Assembly (NCBI GenBank): GCA_963824935.1
Contig: CAWGRF010000024.1
Coordinates: 124,001 to 188,000, forward strand
Length of the DNA stretch: 64,000 nt
Direction: 5' to 3'
Origin: JACCZX01 sp963824935
GTDB lineage: Bacteria > Pseudomonadota > Gammaproteobacteria > Burkholderiales > Burkholderiaceae_F
A program made the translations under genes and the position numbers. Each line of letters opens with the position of its first letter. The first letter of the stretch is position 1. Below, in pieces: positions 27,448-36,900 of this stretch. Below the pieces are notes generated by a model. The model made no database searches. It worked only from the letters and a program-made list of their open reading frames with translations, and was not told the DNA's origin.

Positions 27448-28335
27448 ATGCTGATCCTGTTGACCGGCAGCGGCGGCCAGGTCGGCCGGGCGTTGCTGAC
27501 CGCCTTGGCGCCTATCGGCAACGTCATCGCAACTGATCGATCGTCATTCGACCTCGCCCGGCCAGAGCAGATACGCGCTCGAGTAGCGACCCTGCGGCCA
27601 GACGTGATCGTGAACGCCGCGGCATACACCGACGTTGAACGCGCCGAGCTCGAGGAGCAGGTTGCGTTGACGATCAACGGCGTCGGTGTTGGCGAGCTTG
27701 CCGCCGCTGCGCGTGAGCTGAACGTGCCATTGATTCACTACTCGACCGACTATGTGTTTGATGGAACGAAGAAGTCGCCTTACATGGAAGGGGATCAACC
27801 TGCGCCGCTATCGGCTTATGGACGCTCCAAGCTCGACGGCGAAAATCGAATCCGCGACTCCGGCTGCGCGCACCTGATCTTGCGCACGAGCTGGGTCTAC
27901 GCCGAAACCGGGCGCAATTTTCTGACCACGATGCTGCGCCTGGCGGCCGAGCGCGAAGAACTGCGCGTCGTCGATGACCAGGTCGGCGCGCCGACCTTCG
28001 CCGGCTTTATCGCAGCCGCCACTGCACAGATCATCGAACAGTTCATTTCGAGCGACGCGGCCCGACGGCGGGTAGACGAAGGCGATATCGTGCACCTGGC
28101 TAACGGCGGCGCCACGAGTTGGTTCGGTTTCGCGTCCGAGATCTTTGCGAATGAAGCAATCCGGCAGCGCGTGCGTGTGCCTCAACTAATCCCGATCAAG
28201 ACGAGCGAGTTTCCGACGCGAGCCCAACGGCCGGCCAACTCTCGGCTAAGCACCGAAAAGGCGCGCACCGTGTGGAAACTGCCGGTGCCGGATTGGCGCG
28301 AATCGCTTGCTGACTGCATAAGTCAGCTGCGATAG
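27448..28335 (+). CDS. rfbD: dTDP-4-dehydrorhamnose reductase
   Basis: A 295-residue SDR protein. ILLTGSGGQVGRAL binds NADPH; NAAAYTDVERAE, IHYSTDYVFDGTK and SAYGRSKLDGE (Tyr-Lys) are RmlD signatures. It reduces dTDP-4-keto-L-rhamnose to dTDP-L-rhamnose. The start is ATG 27448. The gene is last in the fcl-rfbA-rfbD run and converges on manC, 18 bases apart. Confidence 0.95.
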   Translation: MLILLTGSGGQVGRALLTALAPIGNVIATDRSSFDLARPEQIRARVATLRPDVIVNAAAYTDVERAELEEQVALTINGVGVGELAAAARELNVPLIHYSTDYVFDGTKKSPYMEGDQPAPLSAYGRSKLDGENRIRDSGCAHLILRTSWVYAETGRNFLTTMLRLAAEREELRVVDDQVGAPTFAGFIAAATAQIIEQFISSDAARRRVDEGDIVHLANGGATSWFGFASEIFANEAIRQRVRVPQLIPIKTSEFPTRAQRPANSRLSTEKARTVWKLPVPDWRESLADCISQLR

Positions 28336-28353
28336 GGCCGTATTGATCCTGGT

Positions 28354-29782
28354 TCAGGCGCGCCCAAAATCGTCCGAAAAGCGAACGATGTCGTCTTCGC
28401 CCAAATAGTCCCCGCACTGGACTTCGACCATGATCAGCGTCTGATCAGTTGCGTTCTCGATCCGATGCTTGACCTGCATCGGAACGTAAATTGACTCGTT
28501 CGGCGCCAAGGTGGCGATCTGTTCGCCCACCGTCAGGCGCGCACTGCCCTGTACGACTACCCAGTGTTCCGAACGCTTGTGATGCAGTTGCAGCGACAGC
28601 TTCTTTCCGGGGTTTACTTCGATTCGCTTGACCTTGAACTGCGGCGCTTCGTGCAGCACGGTGTACTTGCCCCACGGCCGGTGCACAGTCAGGTGCTCTT
28701 TCGCTGTGATGTGGCCGTCTCGCTTTAGCTTGGCGACGATGTCCTTCACTTGCTGACTGGAATCCTTGTGCGCTACCAGCACCGCGTCCGGCGTATCGAT
28801 GACCACCAGGTCTTCGACCCCCACCGCCGCCACCAGTCGGTTTTCTGCGCGCACATAGGTCCCTCTTGCGTTGACGAGGATCGCGTCGCCTTCGGTGCTG
28901 TTGCCGGCCTCGTCCGTCTCGCGCGTTTCTGCCACGGCTTTCCAACTGCCGATGTCGCTCCAGCCAAACGCGCATGGAATCACGGCAACGTTGGCGGCTT
29001 TCTCCATCACCGCATAGTCGATCGAGATGTCCGGCAGCTCGCCGAACGCTGCGGCGTCGAACAGCACCTGGCCGCTGGAGCTCATCGGACTGCGTTGCGC
29101 GACGCGTTGGGCCGCTTGCAGGACCTGTGGAGCGTGTTGTTCGAGGGCGGCCAAAACTGCGGCGGCGGTAAAGCAGAACATGCCGCTGTTCCACACGAAG
29201 TTGCCGGCTCGTAAATATTCCGTTGCCTTATCGATCGAAGGCTTCTCGACAAAACGCGCGACTCGGTGAGCGCGCGAGCCAGCGATCTGTGTGCCGTACT
29301 CGATGTAGCCGTAGCCGGTATCAGGCCCGGAGGGTTCAATACCGAACAGAACGAGGCGGCCTTCGCGTCGAGCCAACGCGGCCGCATCGGCCACGGCATC
29401 GTTGAACCCCGCTTGCTGGTCGATCAAGTGATCGGCGGCCAGCACGACCAGCACGACATCCGCTCCGAACTTCGCCTGCGCCCATAGCGCCGCGAGCGCG
29501 ACCGCCGGCGCCGTATTGCGACCGACCGGCTCGAGCAGCAGCGAAATCTGTCGCGCGCCGGACTGGTCCATCAACTCTTCGGCCGTCTTGTACGAGTACG
29601 CCATATTGGTCACGACCGCGGCATGCGAGACGCCCGGGCAGCGCACACGCACGTTCCCAAGTCATCTGCAGCAGACTCTTGCCACCGGCGATTTTCATGA
29701 ATGGCTTCGGCATCGCCTCGCGCGACACGGGCCACAAGCGCGTGCCCGAGCCGCCGGACAGAATGATCGGAAGCAACTGCAT
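28354..29782 (-). CDS. manC: Mannose-1-phosphate guanylyltransferase / mannose-6-phosphate isomerase, frame-disrupted
   Basis: The start is ATG 29782. PIILSGGSGTRLWPVSRE and MPKPFMKI form the GDP-mannose pyrophosphorylase site; FVEKPS and FVWNSGMFCFTA follow. The C-terminal cupin domain (VHRPWGKYTVLHEAPQFKVK, LSLQLHHKRSEHWVVVQG) carries the type II mannose-6-phosphate isomerase activity. A single indel near 29632-29640 shifts the frame right after ERACALPG, before VSHAAVVTNM; the rest is intact. The corrected length is about 476 residues. It supplies GDP-mannose, the precursor for GDP-fucose and perhaps for mannose in the glycan. Confidence 0.9.
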
Positions 29783-29920
29783 CAAATTGGCCTACTCTCT
29801 GACTTCATCCTAACGTGTTCATCGGTAGATGCCCACAATTAGCAGCTTATCAGTGCTGACCGCTGCGGGCGTTAACCAGTGGCCGCTAGAATCTTCGGCG
29901 AGAAGAAACAATCCATCGAC

Positions 29921-31306
29921 GTGACACTTCCCGATCCCTCAATCTTCAAGGCGTACGACGTGCGCGGCATCGTCGATCGCACATTGACGCAATCTGCGGT
30001 GCGAGCGATTGGTTCAGCACTCGGCTCGCTCGCTTCCGAGAGTGCGGTGAATTGCATCGCCGTCGGTCGCGATGGGCGACTGTCAGGGCCCGCGCTGCGC
30101 GATGCGTTGGTCGATGGCATTACAAGCACCGGGATCGATGTGACCGACATCGGCATGGCGCCGACGCCGGTGCTTTACTTCGCCACGCATCACTTGAAGA
30201 CCGGCTCCGGCGTTTCGATCACCGGCAGCCATAACCCGCCCGAATATAACGGGCTGAAGATGATGCTCGCCGGAGCCACGCTGTATGGCGACGGCATTCA
30301 GGCGCTGCGTCAGCGGCTTGAGAGTGGGCGCATCGTCGTTGCCTCTCGTCGCGGGCAACGCCAGAGCGTCGATGTCGTTCCGGCGTACCTGGGTGCAATC
30401 ACAGGTGACGTCAAGCTGGCACGGCCGATGAAGATTGCGATCGATTGTGGCAACGGCGTCGCGGGCGCCGTGGCTCCCGAGCTGTACCGCCGGCTGGGCT
30501 GCGACGTCATCGAGCTGTTCTGCGATGTCGACGGAACGTTTCCGAATCATCACCCCGATCCCTCGCATCCGGAGAACTTGCAGGATCTGATTCGCTCCCT
30601 GCGCGAAACCGATGCCGAGATCGGACTTGCGTTCGATGGTGATGGCGATCGATTGGGCGTCGTTACCAAGGATGGCCGGATCATTTATCCGGATCGGCAG
30701 ATGATGCTGTTTGCTCAGCACGTGCTCGCGCAACGGCCGGGCAGTGAAATCATTTTCGACGTCAAGTGCACGCGGCTGCTCGCGCCGTGGATCCGCGAGC
30801 ATGGCGGCCGGCCGACGATGTGGCGCACCGGACATTCACTGATCAAGGCGAAGTTAAAGGAGACGGGCGCGCCGTTCGCCGGCGAGATGAGCGGTCATTT
30901 TTTCTTCAACGATCGCTGGCCTGGATTCGACGACGGCCTGTACGCCGGCGCAAGGTTGCTCGAAGTGTTGAGCCGGCACGCCGATCCTTCTGCGCAATTG
31001 AACGCACTGCCGGACGCGGTGAACACTCCGGAGTTGCAGCTTAAGACGGCAGACGGCGAGAACTTCACTCTGGTTGAGCGCTTGAGAATCGGAGGGCAGT
31101 TTGCCGGCGCGAAGGAGATCATCACGATCGACGGCGTGCGAGTCGAATACGCCGACGGTTTCGGTCTGGCACGGCCTTCGAACACGACACCGGTGGTCGT
31201 GATGCGATTCGAAGGCGATGACTCCGCCGCGCTCAAGCGGATCCAGCAGAAGTTCGGCGCGGAGATTCTGAAGATCAAGCCCGACGCTCAGTTGCCCTTT
31301 GCATGA
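29921..31306 (+). CDS. manB: Phosphomannomutase/phosphoglucomutase
   Basis: A 461-residue alpha-D-phosphohexomutase from GTG 29921; an earlier GTG at 29879 would add 14 residues without a clear ribosome-binding site. The four domains are marked by SITGSHNPPEYNG (phosphoserine loop), AFDGDGDRLGVV (metal), GEMSGHFFF (sugar) and RPSNTTPVVVMRFEGD (phosphate). FKAYDVRGIVD opens domain 1. It interconverts mannose- or glucose-6-phosphate and the 1-phosphate, feeding ManC, RfbA and central lipopolysaccharide precursors. AlgC is an equally fitting name. The stop overlaps the galE start by 4 bases. Confidence 0.93.
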   Translation: MTLPDPSIFKAYDVRGIVDRTLTQSAVRAIGSALGSLASESAVNCIAVGRDGRLSGPALRDALVDGITSTGIDVTDIGMAPTPVLYFATHHLKTGSGVSITGSHNPPEYNGLKMMLAGATLYGDGIQALRQRLESGRIVVASRRGQRQSVDVVPAYLGAITGDVKLARPMKIAIDCGNGVAGAVAPELYRRLGCDVIELFCDVDGTFPNHHPDPSHPENLQDLIRSLRETDAEIGLAFDGDGDRLGVVTKDGRIIYPDRQMMLFAQHVLAQRPGSEIIFDVKCTRLLAPWIREHGGRPTMWRTGHSLIKAKLKETGAPFAGEMSGHFFFNDRWPGFDDGLYAGARLLEVLSRHADPSAQLNALPDAVNTPELQLKTADGENFTLVERLRIGGQFAGAKEIITIDGVRVEYADGFGLARPSNTTPVVVMRFEGDDSAALKRIQQKFGAEILKIKPDAQLPFA

Positions 31307-32322
31307 CCGTGAAAACGGTGCTGGTGACCGGCGGCGCGGGCTACATCGGCACCCATACGATGGTCGAGTTGCTCGGCAGCGGCTACGACGTTGTATGCCT
31401 CGATAACTTCAGCAACAGCTCTCCCGAAGCGATCAAGCGCGTCGAGAAGATCGCTGGCAAGCGAGTCACCAGTGTCAATGGAGACGTGCGCGATCGTGAG
31501 GTGCTGGCGCGGCTGTTCGTGCGTCCGATCGACGGCGTGATTCACTTCGCGGCGCTAAAAGCGATCGGTGAATCGCTGACGCAGCCGGTGAATTACTACG
31601 ACAACAACGTCGGAGGCGCGCTCGCACTGCTCGATGCGATGAATGCGAGGAAGGTACATCGCGTCGTATTCAGCTCGTCGGCCACTGTCTACGGTGTTCC
31701 GGACAAATTGCCGATCGAAGAGAGCGCGCCGATCCGGCCGGTCAATCCGTACGGGCATAGCAAGGCGATGGTCGAGCAGATCCTGCGTGACTGGTGCGAA
31801 TCCGGTTCGGACAACGCGGCCGTCTCATTGCGCTACTTCAATCCGATCGGAGCGCACCAGAGCGGAATGATCGGCGAAGACCCGCACGACGTGCCAAACA
31901 ATCTGTTTCCGTTCATCACGCACGTTGCGATCGGCAAGCTCGACAAGCTGACCGTCTGGGGTAACGACTGGCCGACAGAGGACGGCACCGGAGTGCGCGA
32001 CTACCTGCACGTGATGGACCTGGCACGCGGACACGTCAATGCGCTCGAGTATGCGTTTGGCCATGCGGGATGCGTCACAGTGAACCTCGGGACCGGCCAT
32101 GGCACGAGCGTGCTGCAAATGATCGCGGCGTTCGAAGCCGCATCGGGCAAGAAGATTCCATATGCGATCGGCGCGCGGCGCACTGGCGATGTCGCCGCGT
32201 GCTGGGCCGACCCGCGTTGGCGCAGCAACTGTTGGGCTGGCAGCCGATAGTTGAGTGTCGAACAGGCGTGCGCCGACGGCTGGCGTTGGCAGCAGGCAAA
32301 TCCGAACGGCTATCGCGGCTGA
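31303..32322 (+). CDS. galE: UDP-glucose 4-epimerase with two compensating indels
   Basis: From ATG 31303: VLVTGGAGYIGTH, VVFSSSATVYG and NPYGHSKAMVE (Tyr-Lys) identify GalE. Near 32213 the frame is lost (ADPRWRSN, stop at 32250). The family ending ALAQQLLGWQPIVE is readable in another frame, and near 32262 the first frame returns with CADGWRWQQANPNGYRG and a stop at 32320-32322. The net length is exactly 340 codons, so one insertion and one deletion about 50 bases apart explain it. The enzyme makes UDP-galactose for the core or O-chain. waaC starts 8 bases after the corrected stop. Confidence 0.9.
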
Positions 32323-32330
32323 CGCGCTCC

Positions 32331-33302
32331 GTGCGAATCCTGATCGTCAAGACGTCCTCGATGGGTGACGTCGTGCATGCGCTGCCACTGGCCGCCGACA
32401 TCTTGCGTGCTCGGTCCGATGCGGTGGTGGATTGGTTGGTCGAGGAGTCTTTTGCAGCGATTCCCGCGATGAGCCGCTACGTTGCCGGCGTTCATCGCGT
32501 CGCGCTGCGTCGTTGGCGCTGGCGCCCGTTCGATCCCGCCGTATGGCACGAAGTGCGAGTGGCGAAGCAGACGTTGCGCGATGCCCGCTACGACCTGGTG
32601 CTCGATGCGCAGGGGCTCGCCAAGAGCGCGTGGCTTGCGCGCTGGACCGGAGCACCGGTTGCGGGTTTCGATTCGAAGGCCGCGCGCGAGCGCATCGCAG
32701 CGCATTTTTATCAGCGAACGTTCGACGTGCCACGACAATTGCATGCGGTGGAGCGATGTCGGCGATTGGGCGCCCTTGCGCTCGACTACCCGGTGACCGG
32801 CCCGCCGCAATTCGGTATTGAATCTCAACTCGTACGGCAAGCGGCGCAGAACGGACGCGCGGCGGTGCTGCTGGTTAACGCGAGCCGCGCAACGAAGCTA
32901 TGGGATGACGAGCGCTGGCTCGCAGTCGAACGCTGGCTGGCGGAGCGGGGGATTGCGAGCGTTCTGTTCTCCGGGTCGGCTGAGGAGCGCCGGCGTACCG
33001 AATCGCTGGCATCTCGAATGCAACGCGCCACGGTCGCTCCAGCCTCGACTCTCGATGCGATTGCCGCAACGCTTGCCGCAGCATCGGTCGTAATCGGTCT
33101 CGATACCGGACTCACGCATCTGGCAGCTGCGCTCGGGCGGCCAACAGTCGGCATCTATTGCGACTACGACCCGGCGTTGGTCGGACTGATCGGCGACGTG
33201 TCCACCGGCAATGCGGTCGCGAGCGTCGGGAGCGCGATCGAGGCACCGACTGCAACTGAAGTGATCGAAGCTGTCGCGCGCGTGATGGACGGAAGTCGAT
33301 GA
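32331..33302 (+). CDS. waaC: Lipopolysaccharide heptosyltransferase I
   Basis: A 323-residue GT-B (GT9) enzyme. MRILIVKTSSMGDVVHALPL is the diagnostic N-terminus; LVNASRATKLWDDERW and VVIGLDTGLTHLAAALGRPTVGIY form the ADP-heptose site. It adds the first heptose to Kdo2-lipid A on the cytoplasmic face. The start is GTG 32331, since the open frame upstream belongs to the frame-shifted galE end. The stop overlaps the waaA start as ATGA. Intact, unlike galE just before it. Confidence 0.93.
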   Translation: MRILIVKTSSMGDVVHALPLAADILRARSDAVVDWLVEESFAAIPAMSRYVAGVHRVALRRWRWRPFDPAVWHEVRVAKQTLRDARYDLVLDAQGLAKSAWLARWTGAPVAGFDSKAARERIAAHFYQRTFDVPRQLHAVERCRRLGALALDYPVTGPPQFGIESQLVRQAAQNGRAAVLLVNASRATKLWDDERWLAVERWLAERGIASVLFSGSAEERRRTESLASRMQRATVAPASTLDAIAATLAAASVVIGLDTGLTHLAAALGRPTVGIYCDYDPALVGLIGDVSTGNAVASVGSAIEAPTATEVIEAVARVMDGSR

Positions 33303-34633
33303 GTCTCGCACGTGCTGCCTACACGGCGTTCACTTTCTTCGCGGCGCCACTTGCTGCGCTTTATCTGCTCTGGCGTTCGCGACGACAACCGGAGTATCGA
33401 GCGCACTGGGCGGAGCGTTTCGGCTTCGCGCGCTACGCGCTGGACGATACGAGTCCGGTGATCTGGATTCATGCGGTCTCGCTCGGTGAAACACGCGCCG
33501 CCGAGCCGTTGCTCGATGCGCTCGCCAGGCGCTTTCCGCGACACCGCTTTCTGTTGACTCACATGACGCCGACCGGCCGCGCGGCCGGCGCAGCCATCGC
33601 AGCGCGCTGGCCCGATCGCGTGGTGCAGACCTATCTGCCGTACGACCTGCCGTACGCAGTACGGCGTTTCCTGCGCGCATTTCGCCCGCTGGTCGGTATC
33701 AGCATTGAAACGGAGACCTGGCCGAACCTGCTGGCGATTGCGACCGAGTTGCGCGTGCCGATGGTGCTCGTCAATGCGCGTCTGTCCGAACGGTCCTACC
33801 GGCTGATGCGCCGCTACGAGACACTGATGCGCGAGACTGCAGCTCGTTTTGCCCTCGTGCTGGCTCAAAGCGATGCCGACGCCGCAAGAATTCGAGCCAT
33901 CGGCGCGAGCAACATCGAAGTCGTCGGCAATCTGAAATTCGATTTCACTCCCGATCAAGCATTGGTTGCACGCGGAAGGGCATGGCGCAAGGCGCTCGGC
34001 GCCCGGCCCGTCTGGCTTTTCGCCAGCACACGCGAAGATGAAGAAGCCATGATCCTGAGTGCGCTGCCCAGGAATCGTGACGCGACGGTCATCATCGTCC
34101 CGCGCCACCCGCAGCGGTTCGATGAAGTCGCGCGCATCATCGAGGCGCATGGACTTGCCTTCAAGCGGCAGTCGAAATCGGGGTCTGACCCGGACTCTCC
34201 TAAATCGGGGTCTGACCCCGATTTATTTCTTGGGGATTCGATGGGCGAGATGGCGATGTACTACGCGGCGGCGGACGTGGCGTTGATCGGCGGCAGCCTG
34301 GCCAACCTTGGGGGGCAGAATCTGATCGAGGCGTGTGCGGTGGGAACACCGGTCGTCGTCGGACCGCACACCTTCAACTTCGAACAGGCGACGCGCGATG
34401 CGATCGCCGCGGGTGCTGCGGTTCGTGTGGCGGATGCGGCGGAAGCCATTGCGGCGCTGGCGTCGATTACGAGTGAGCCTGCGCGACGTCAGCGCATGAG
34501 CGAAGCGGCGCTGCACTTCGCGATGGCGCATCGCGGAGCGACGATGCGTACTGTTGAACGGCTGGTCCCGTTTATCGAGGGGCGGGCCGCGGGGTCCGTG
34601 AGGGTGGCGGAGATTGAGCAGGCGGCGCCGTAA
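33299..34633 (+). CDS. waaA: 3-deoxy-D-manno-octulosonic acid transferase with an in-frame repeat insertion
   Basis: A 444-residue protein. An N-terminal membrane anchor (AYTAFTFFAAPLAALYLLW) is followed by IWIHAVSLGETRAAEPLL, which carries the catalytic glutamate; IIVPRHPQRFDEVA, GGSLANLGGQNLIEACAVGTPVVVGPHTFNF mark the CMP-Kdo domain. It transfers Kdo to lipid IVA at the inner membrane. Residues about 293-309 (SGSDPDSPKSGSDPDLF) come from a palindromic repeat inserted in the coding sequence just before LGDSMGEMA; relatives lack them. The insertion is a multiple of three and keeps the frame. The end overlaps the convergent tolC gene by 62 bases. Confidence 0.93.
   Translation: MSLARAAYTAFTFFAAPLAALYLLWRSRRQPEYRAHWAERFGFARYALDDTSPVIWIHAVSLGETRAAEPLLDALARRFPRHRFLLTHMTPTGRAAGAAIAARWPDRVVQTYLPYDLPYAVRRFLRAFRPLVGISIETETWPNLLAIATELRVPMVLVNARLSERSYRLMRRYETLMRETAARFALVLAQSDADAARIRAIGASNIEVVGNLKFDFTPDQALVARGRAWRKALGARPVWLFASTREDEEAMILSALPRNRDATVIIVPRHPQRFDEVARIIEAHGLAFKRQSKSGSDPDSPKSGSDPDLFLGDSMGEMAMYYAAADVALIGGSLANLGGQNLIEACAVGTPVVVGPHTFNFEQATRDAIAAGAAVRVADAAEAIAALASITSEPARRQRMSEAALHFAMAHRGATMRTVERLVPFIEGRAAGSVRVAEIEQAAP
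34175..34224. repeat. Palindromic repeat inside waaA
   Basis: Two adjacent copies of a GGGGTCTGACCCC-type palindrome. The second (34202-34224) is perfect: AAATCGGGGTC, a central T, then GACCCCGATTT. The first (34175-34197) is imperfect in its right arm. The pair is translated as part of WaaA. Confidence 0.85.
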
Positions 34634-36128
34634 CGCCCGGTATCGTTGAGGTCGCCGGCGGCCTCGACGGAGGCCGTATGTTAAGCGCCGGAATATCGGG
34701 CACGGTAATCGGTTGCTCAGGATCGAGCAGCGCACTAACGGCGGCGATGTCTTCCTCACTCAATGTGCCTGCGGCTGCCTTCAGGCGCAGCCCGGCCAGC
34801 AGAAAGTCATAACGCGCACGCTTTAGATCACGCTGCGTCTGCACCAGTTGCGTGGTGGCGTTCAGCACATCGAGCTGAATACGCACGCCGACTTCGTAGC
34901 CCAATTGTGTGGATTCCAGTTGCGTGCGAGCAGACACTTCAGCCGACTCAAGGGCGCTGACCTGCGCCAGCCCGAAGTTGACACCGGTATACGCGTCGCG
35001 CGCGGCATTGGCCGCCGTGCGGCGTGCCGTTTCCAGATCGAAGTTCGAACGCTCCTGCAACGCGAGGGCCTCGCGCACCCGGCTTTGAATCAGCCCGCCG
35101 GTGTAAATCGGCACATTCAACAGCACGCCCACCGAGCCACTATTGATGCGTGGATTCAGATCGCTTGCTTGCGTACCGTTGAACTTGTTGATGTTGTAGC
35201 CGCTGACCAGGTCGACGGTCGGCTTATAAGCGTCACGCTGGCGATCGATCTCGCGCGTCGAGATTTCGTAGCTGGAGCGCGCGATCTGCACCGGATAGCT
35301 GCCGGTTTCCGCAGCGCGTACCCACGTGTTGATGTCTTGCGGCTGCGGCGGGTTCAACGTCGGCCGCTCGCGTAGCGGCGCCAATGTGTCCGGATCACGG
35401 GCGATGATGACCTGCAGCTCGCTGCGGCGAACCAGCAGCGTACCGAGCGCAACCTGCTCCTGCGCAACGATCTGATCGAACCGCGCCTGCGCTTCGTTGG
35501 TGTCGATAATCGTCTTAGTGCCGACCTCGAATTCGCGGCGTGCTTGTTGCAGCTGCTCGCTGGTGGCTATTTTTGCCGCGACCAACGCGATTACCTGATC
35601 GCGAGCGCCGAGCACGTTGAAATATGCGTTCGCCACCCGCAGTGCCAAATCCTGCTGCGATTGCGCAAGCTGAGCCTCGCCCTGCAATACCGTCAGCTTG
35701 GCCTGATCGAGCGCGGTCCAGTTTTGCGGACGATAAAGTGGCACGACGAGATCCAACCCGCCGCCATAGACTTGGTAGTTACTCGTGGTGTCGGGAATTG
35801 TCGCGCTGTAATAGTTCTGGTCGCCGCGGGCGTTTAGTCCCAGGTTGGGTAGGAGCGCCGCGCGCGCCTGCGGTACGCGCTCCTGTGTAGCCACCTGCTG
35901 CGCCCGCGCCGAGGCCAGTGTGGCGTCGTTTGCCAGCGCCTCGCGATACAGGCCCAGCAAGTCATTGCGTGGGCGGGTAGCTGCGATGTCCGCCATCGTG
36001 CGCGCATCGGTCGGCTGTTGCTGTGCCACTCCCTTGCCTATCGGCGCAATCAGTAGAGTCGCGCTAACGGTCGCCGCGACGATCCGCTGCAGCGTCGGGC
36101 GTCTTGTTGTTGTCATCGGCCGCTCCAT
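34572..36128 (-). CDS. tolC: TolC-family outer-membrane efflux channel protein
   Basis: A 518-residue protein from ATG 36128 (ATG 36116 is equally possible). A signal peptide (IVAATVSATLLIAPIGKGVA) is followed by two outer-membrane efflux repeats: DLLGLYREALANDATLASARAQ ... PLYRPQNWTALDQAK, and STREIDRQRDAYKPTVDLVSGYN ... VPIYTGGLIQSRVREA, with the periplasmic helices LAQSQQDLALRVANAYF and LESTQLGYEVGVRIQLDVLNA. It forms the exit duct for type I secretion and RND pumps. The C-terminus is extended by a proline-rich tail (IRPPSRPPATSTIPG) that reads into the opposite-strand waaA end. Three tandem 14-base repeats lie just upstream. Confidence 0.92.
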   Translation of the reverse strand: MERPMTTTRRPTLQRIVAATVSATLLIAPIGKGVAQQQPTDARTMADIAATRPRNDLLGLYREALANDATLASARAQQVATQERVPQARAALLPNLGLNARGDQNYYSATIPDTTSNYQVYGGGLDLVVPLYRPQNWTALDQAKLTVLQGEAQLAQSQQDLALRVANAYFNVLGARDQVIALVAAKIATSEQLQQARREFEVGTKTIIDTNEAQARFDQIVAQEQVALGTLLVRRSELQVIIARDPDTLAPLRERPTLNPPQPQDINTWVRAAETGSYPVQIARSSYEISTREIDRQRDAYKPTVDLVSGYNINKFNGTQASDLNPRINSGSVGVLLNVPIYTGGLIQSRVREALALQERSNFDLETARRTAANAARDAYTGVNFGLAQVSALESAEVSARTQLESTQLGYEVGVRIQLDVLNATTQLVQTQRDLKRARYDFLLAGLRLKAAAGTLSEEDIAAVSALLDPEQPITVPDIPALNIRPPSRPPATSTIPGVTAPPAQSPPPSRTPRPAPR

Positions 36129-36130
36129 TA

Positions 36131-36172
36131 GTGCGTCAATACAAGTACGTAAATATGAGTACGTCAACACGT
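36131..36172. repeat. Three tandem 14-base repeats upstream of tolC
   Basis: Copies on the plus strand are GTGCGTCAATACAA, GTACGTAAATATGA and GTACGTCAACACGT, with no gaps. Each pair matches at 10 of 14 positions. They end 3 bases before the first tolC start codon. Spacing of 14 bases is compatible with stacked protein-binding sites. Confidence 0.7.
36139..36167 (-). promoter_or_regulatory. Possible tolC promoter within the repeats
   Basis: On the coding strand, TTGACG (36167-36162) is followed after 17 bases by TTGTAT (36144-36139). The -35 is good and the -10 is poor, so this is tentative. Confidence 0.25.
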
Positions 36173-36219
36173 CGGCGTCGCCGGATCGTAGGTCGGCCAC
36201 TCCGCTGGCAGCGTCTTCA

Positions 36220-36900
36220 TCAAAATCTGAAGCTCGACGGCCGTTGCGCGTTGCGCAGCGGCTTCGCATGCGTTTCGAACAAGCTCAGCGTGTCGTATCC
36301 GTCAGTGGTGACTCGGGTGATGATCTGCGCCACCATCGCCGGCTCGTCGCCGACGATCGCGGCCAGCCGACCGCCTACTTTCAACTGATCGGTGAGCGAT
36401 GGCGGAACAATCGGCAACGAGCCGGTGACCACGATCACGTCGTACGGTGCATCGTCGGCGAAGCCGCGACTTGCATCAGCCAGCTTGACGCGCACGTTGT
36501 GCACGCCGGAGCGCCGCAGATTGGATTCACCAAAAGCCTTTAGCCGTGCCTCGATCTCGACTGAAATGACATCGTCCGCCTTGTGCGCCAGCAGCGCGGC
36601 CATATAGCCCGAGCCGGTGCCGACTTCGAGCACGCGCTCGTGCGATTTGATCGTCAGCTCCTGCAGGATGCGCGCTTCCACCTTCGGCGCCCACATCGAT
36701 TCGCCGCTGTCCCAGTCTTCGAAGCGCAGCGGAATCTCCATGTCCGCGAACGCCAGGGCGCGGTACGCCGGCGGCACGAAGTCTTCGCGCTTGACGATAA
36801 ACAGCAGATCGAGCACCGACTGATCGAGCACGTCCCAGGTCCGCACTTGCTGCTCGACCATGTTGAAGCGCGCCTCTTCGAAATCTAACCCCGCGTGCAT
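36220..36900 (-). CDS. Protein-L-isoaspartate O-methyltransferase-like protein
   Basis: A 226-residue protein. FNMVEQQVRTWDVLDQSVLD at the N-terminus and VLEVGTGSGYMAALLA (SAM motif I near residue 83) belong to the PCMT family, and it ends with the ETHAKPLRNA segment common in the betaproteobacterial subgroup found beside tolC. True PCMT activity repairs isoaspartyl residues; this subgroup has not the classical active-site threonine context that I can confirm, so the function is by family only. It is on the same strand as tolC, 91 bases upstream, and divergent from thiD. Confidence 0.82.
   Translation of the reverse strand: MHAGLDFEEARFNMVEQQVRTWDVLDQSVLDLLFIVKREDFVPPAYRALAFADMEIPLRFEDWDSGESMWAPKVEARILQELTIKSHERVLEVGTGSGYMAALLAHKADDVISVEIEARLKAFGESNLRRSGVHNVRVKLADASRGFADDAPYDVIVVTGSLPIVPPSLTDQLKVGGRLAAIVGDEPAMVAQIITRVTTDGYDTLSLFETHAKPLRNAQRPSSFRF

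Noticed and set aside
31303..33302. GalE-WaaC fusion protein
   Set aside because: A frame is open across the junction, but a normal GalE ending with a stop at 32320-32322 is readable in the original frame and waaC has a good GTG start.
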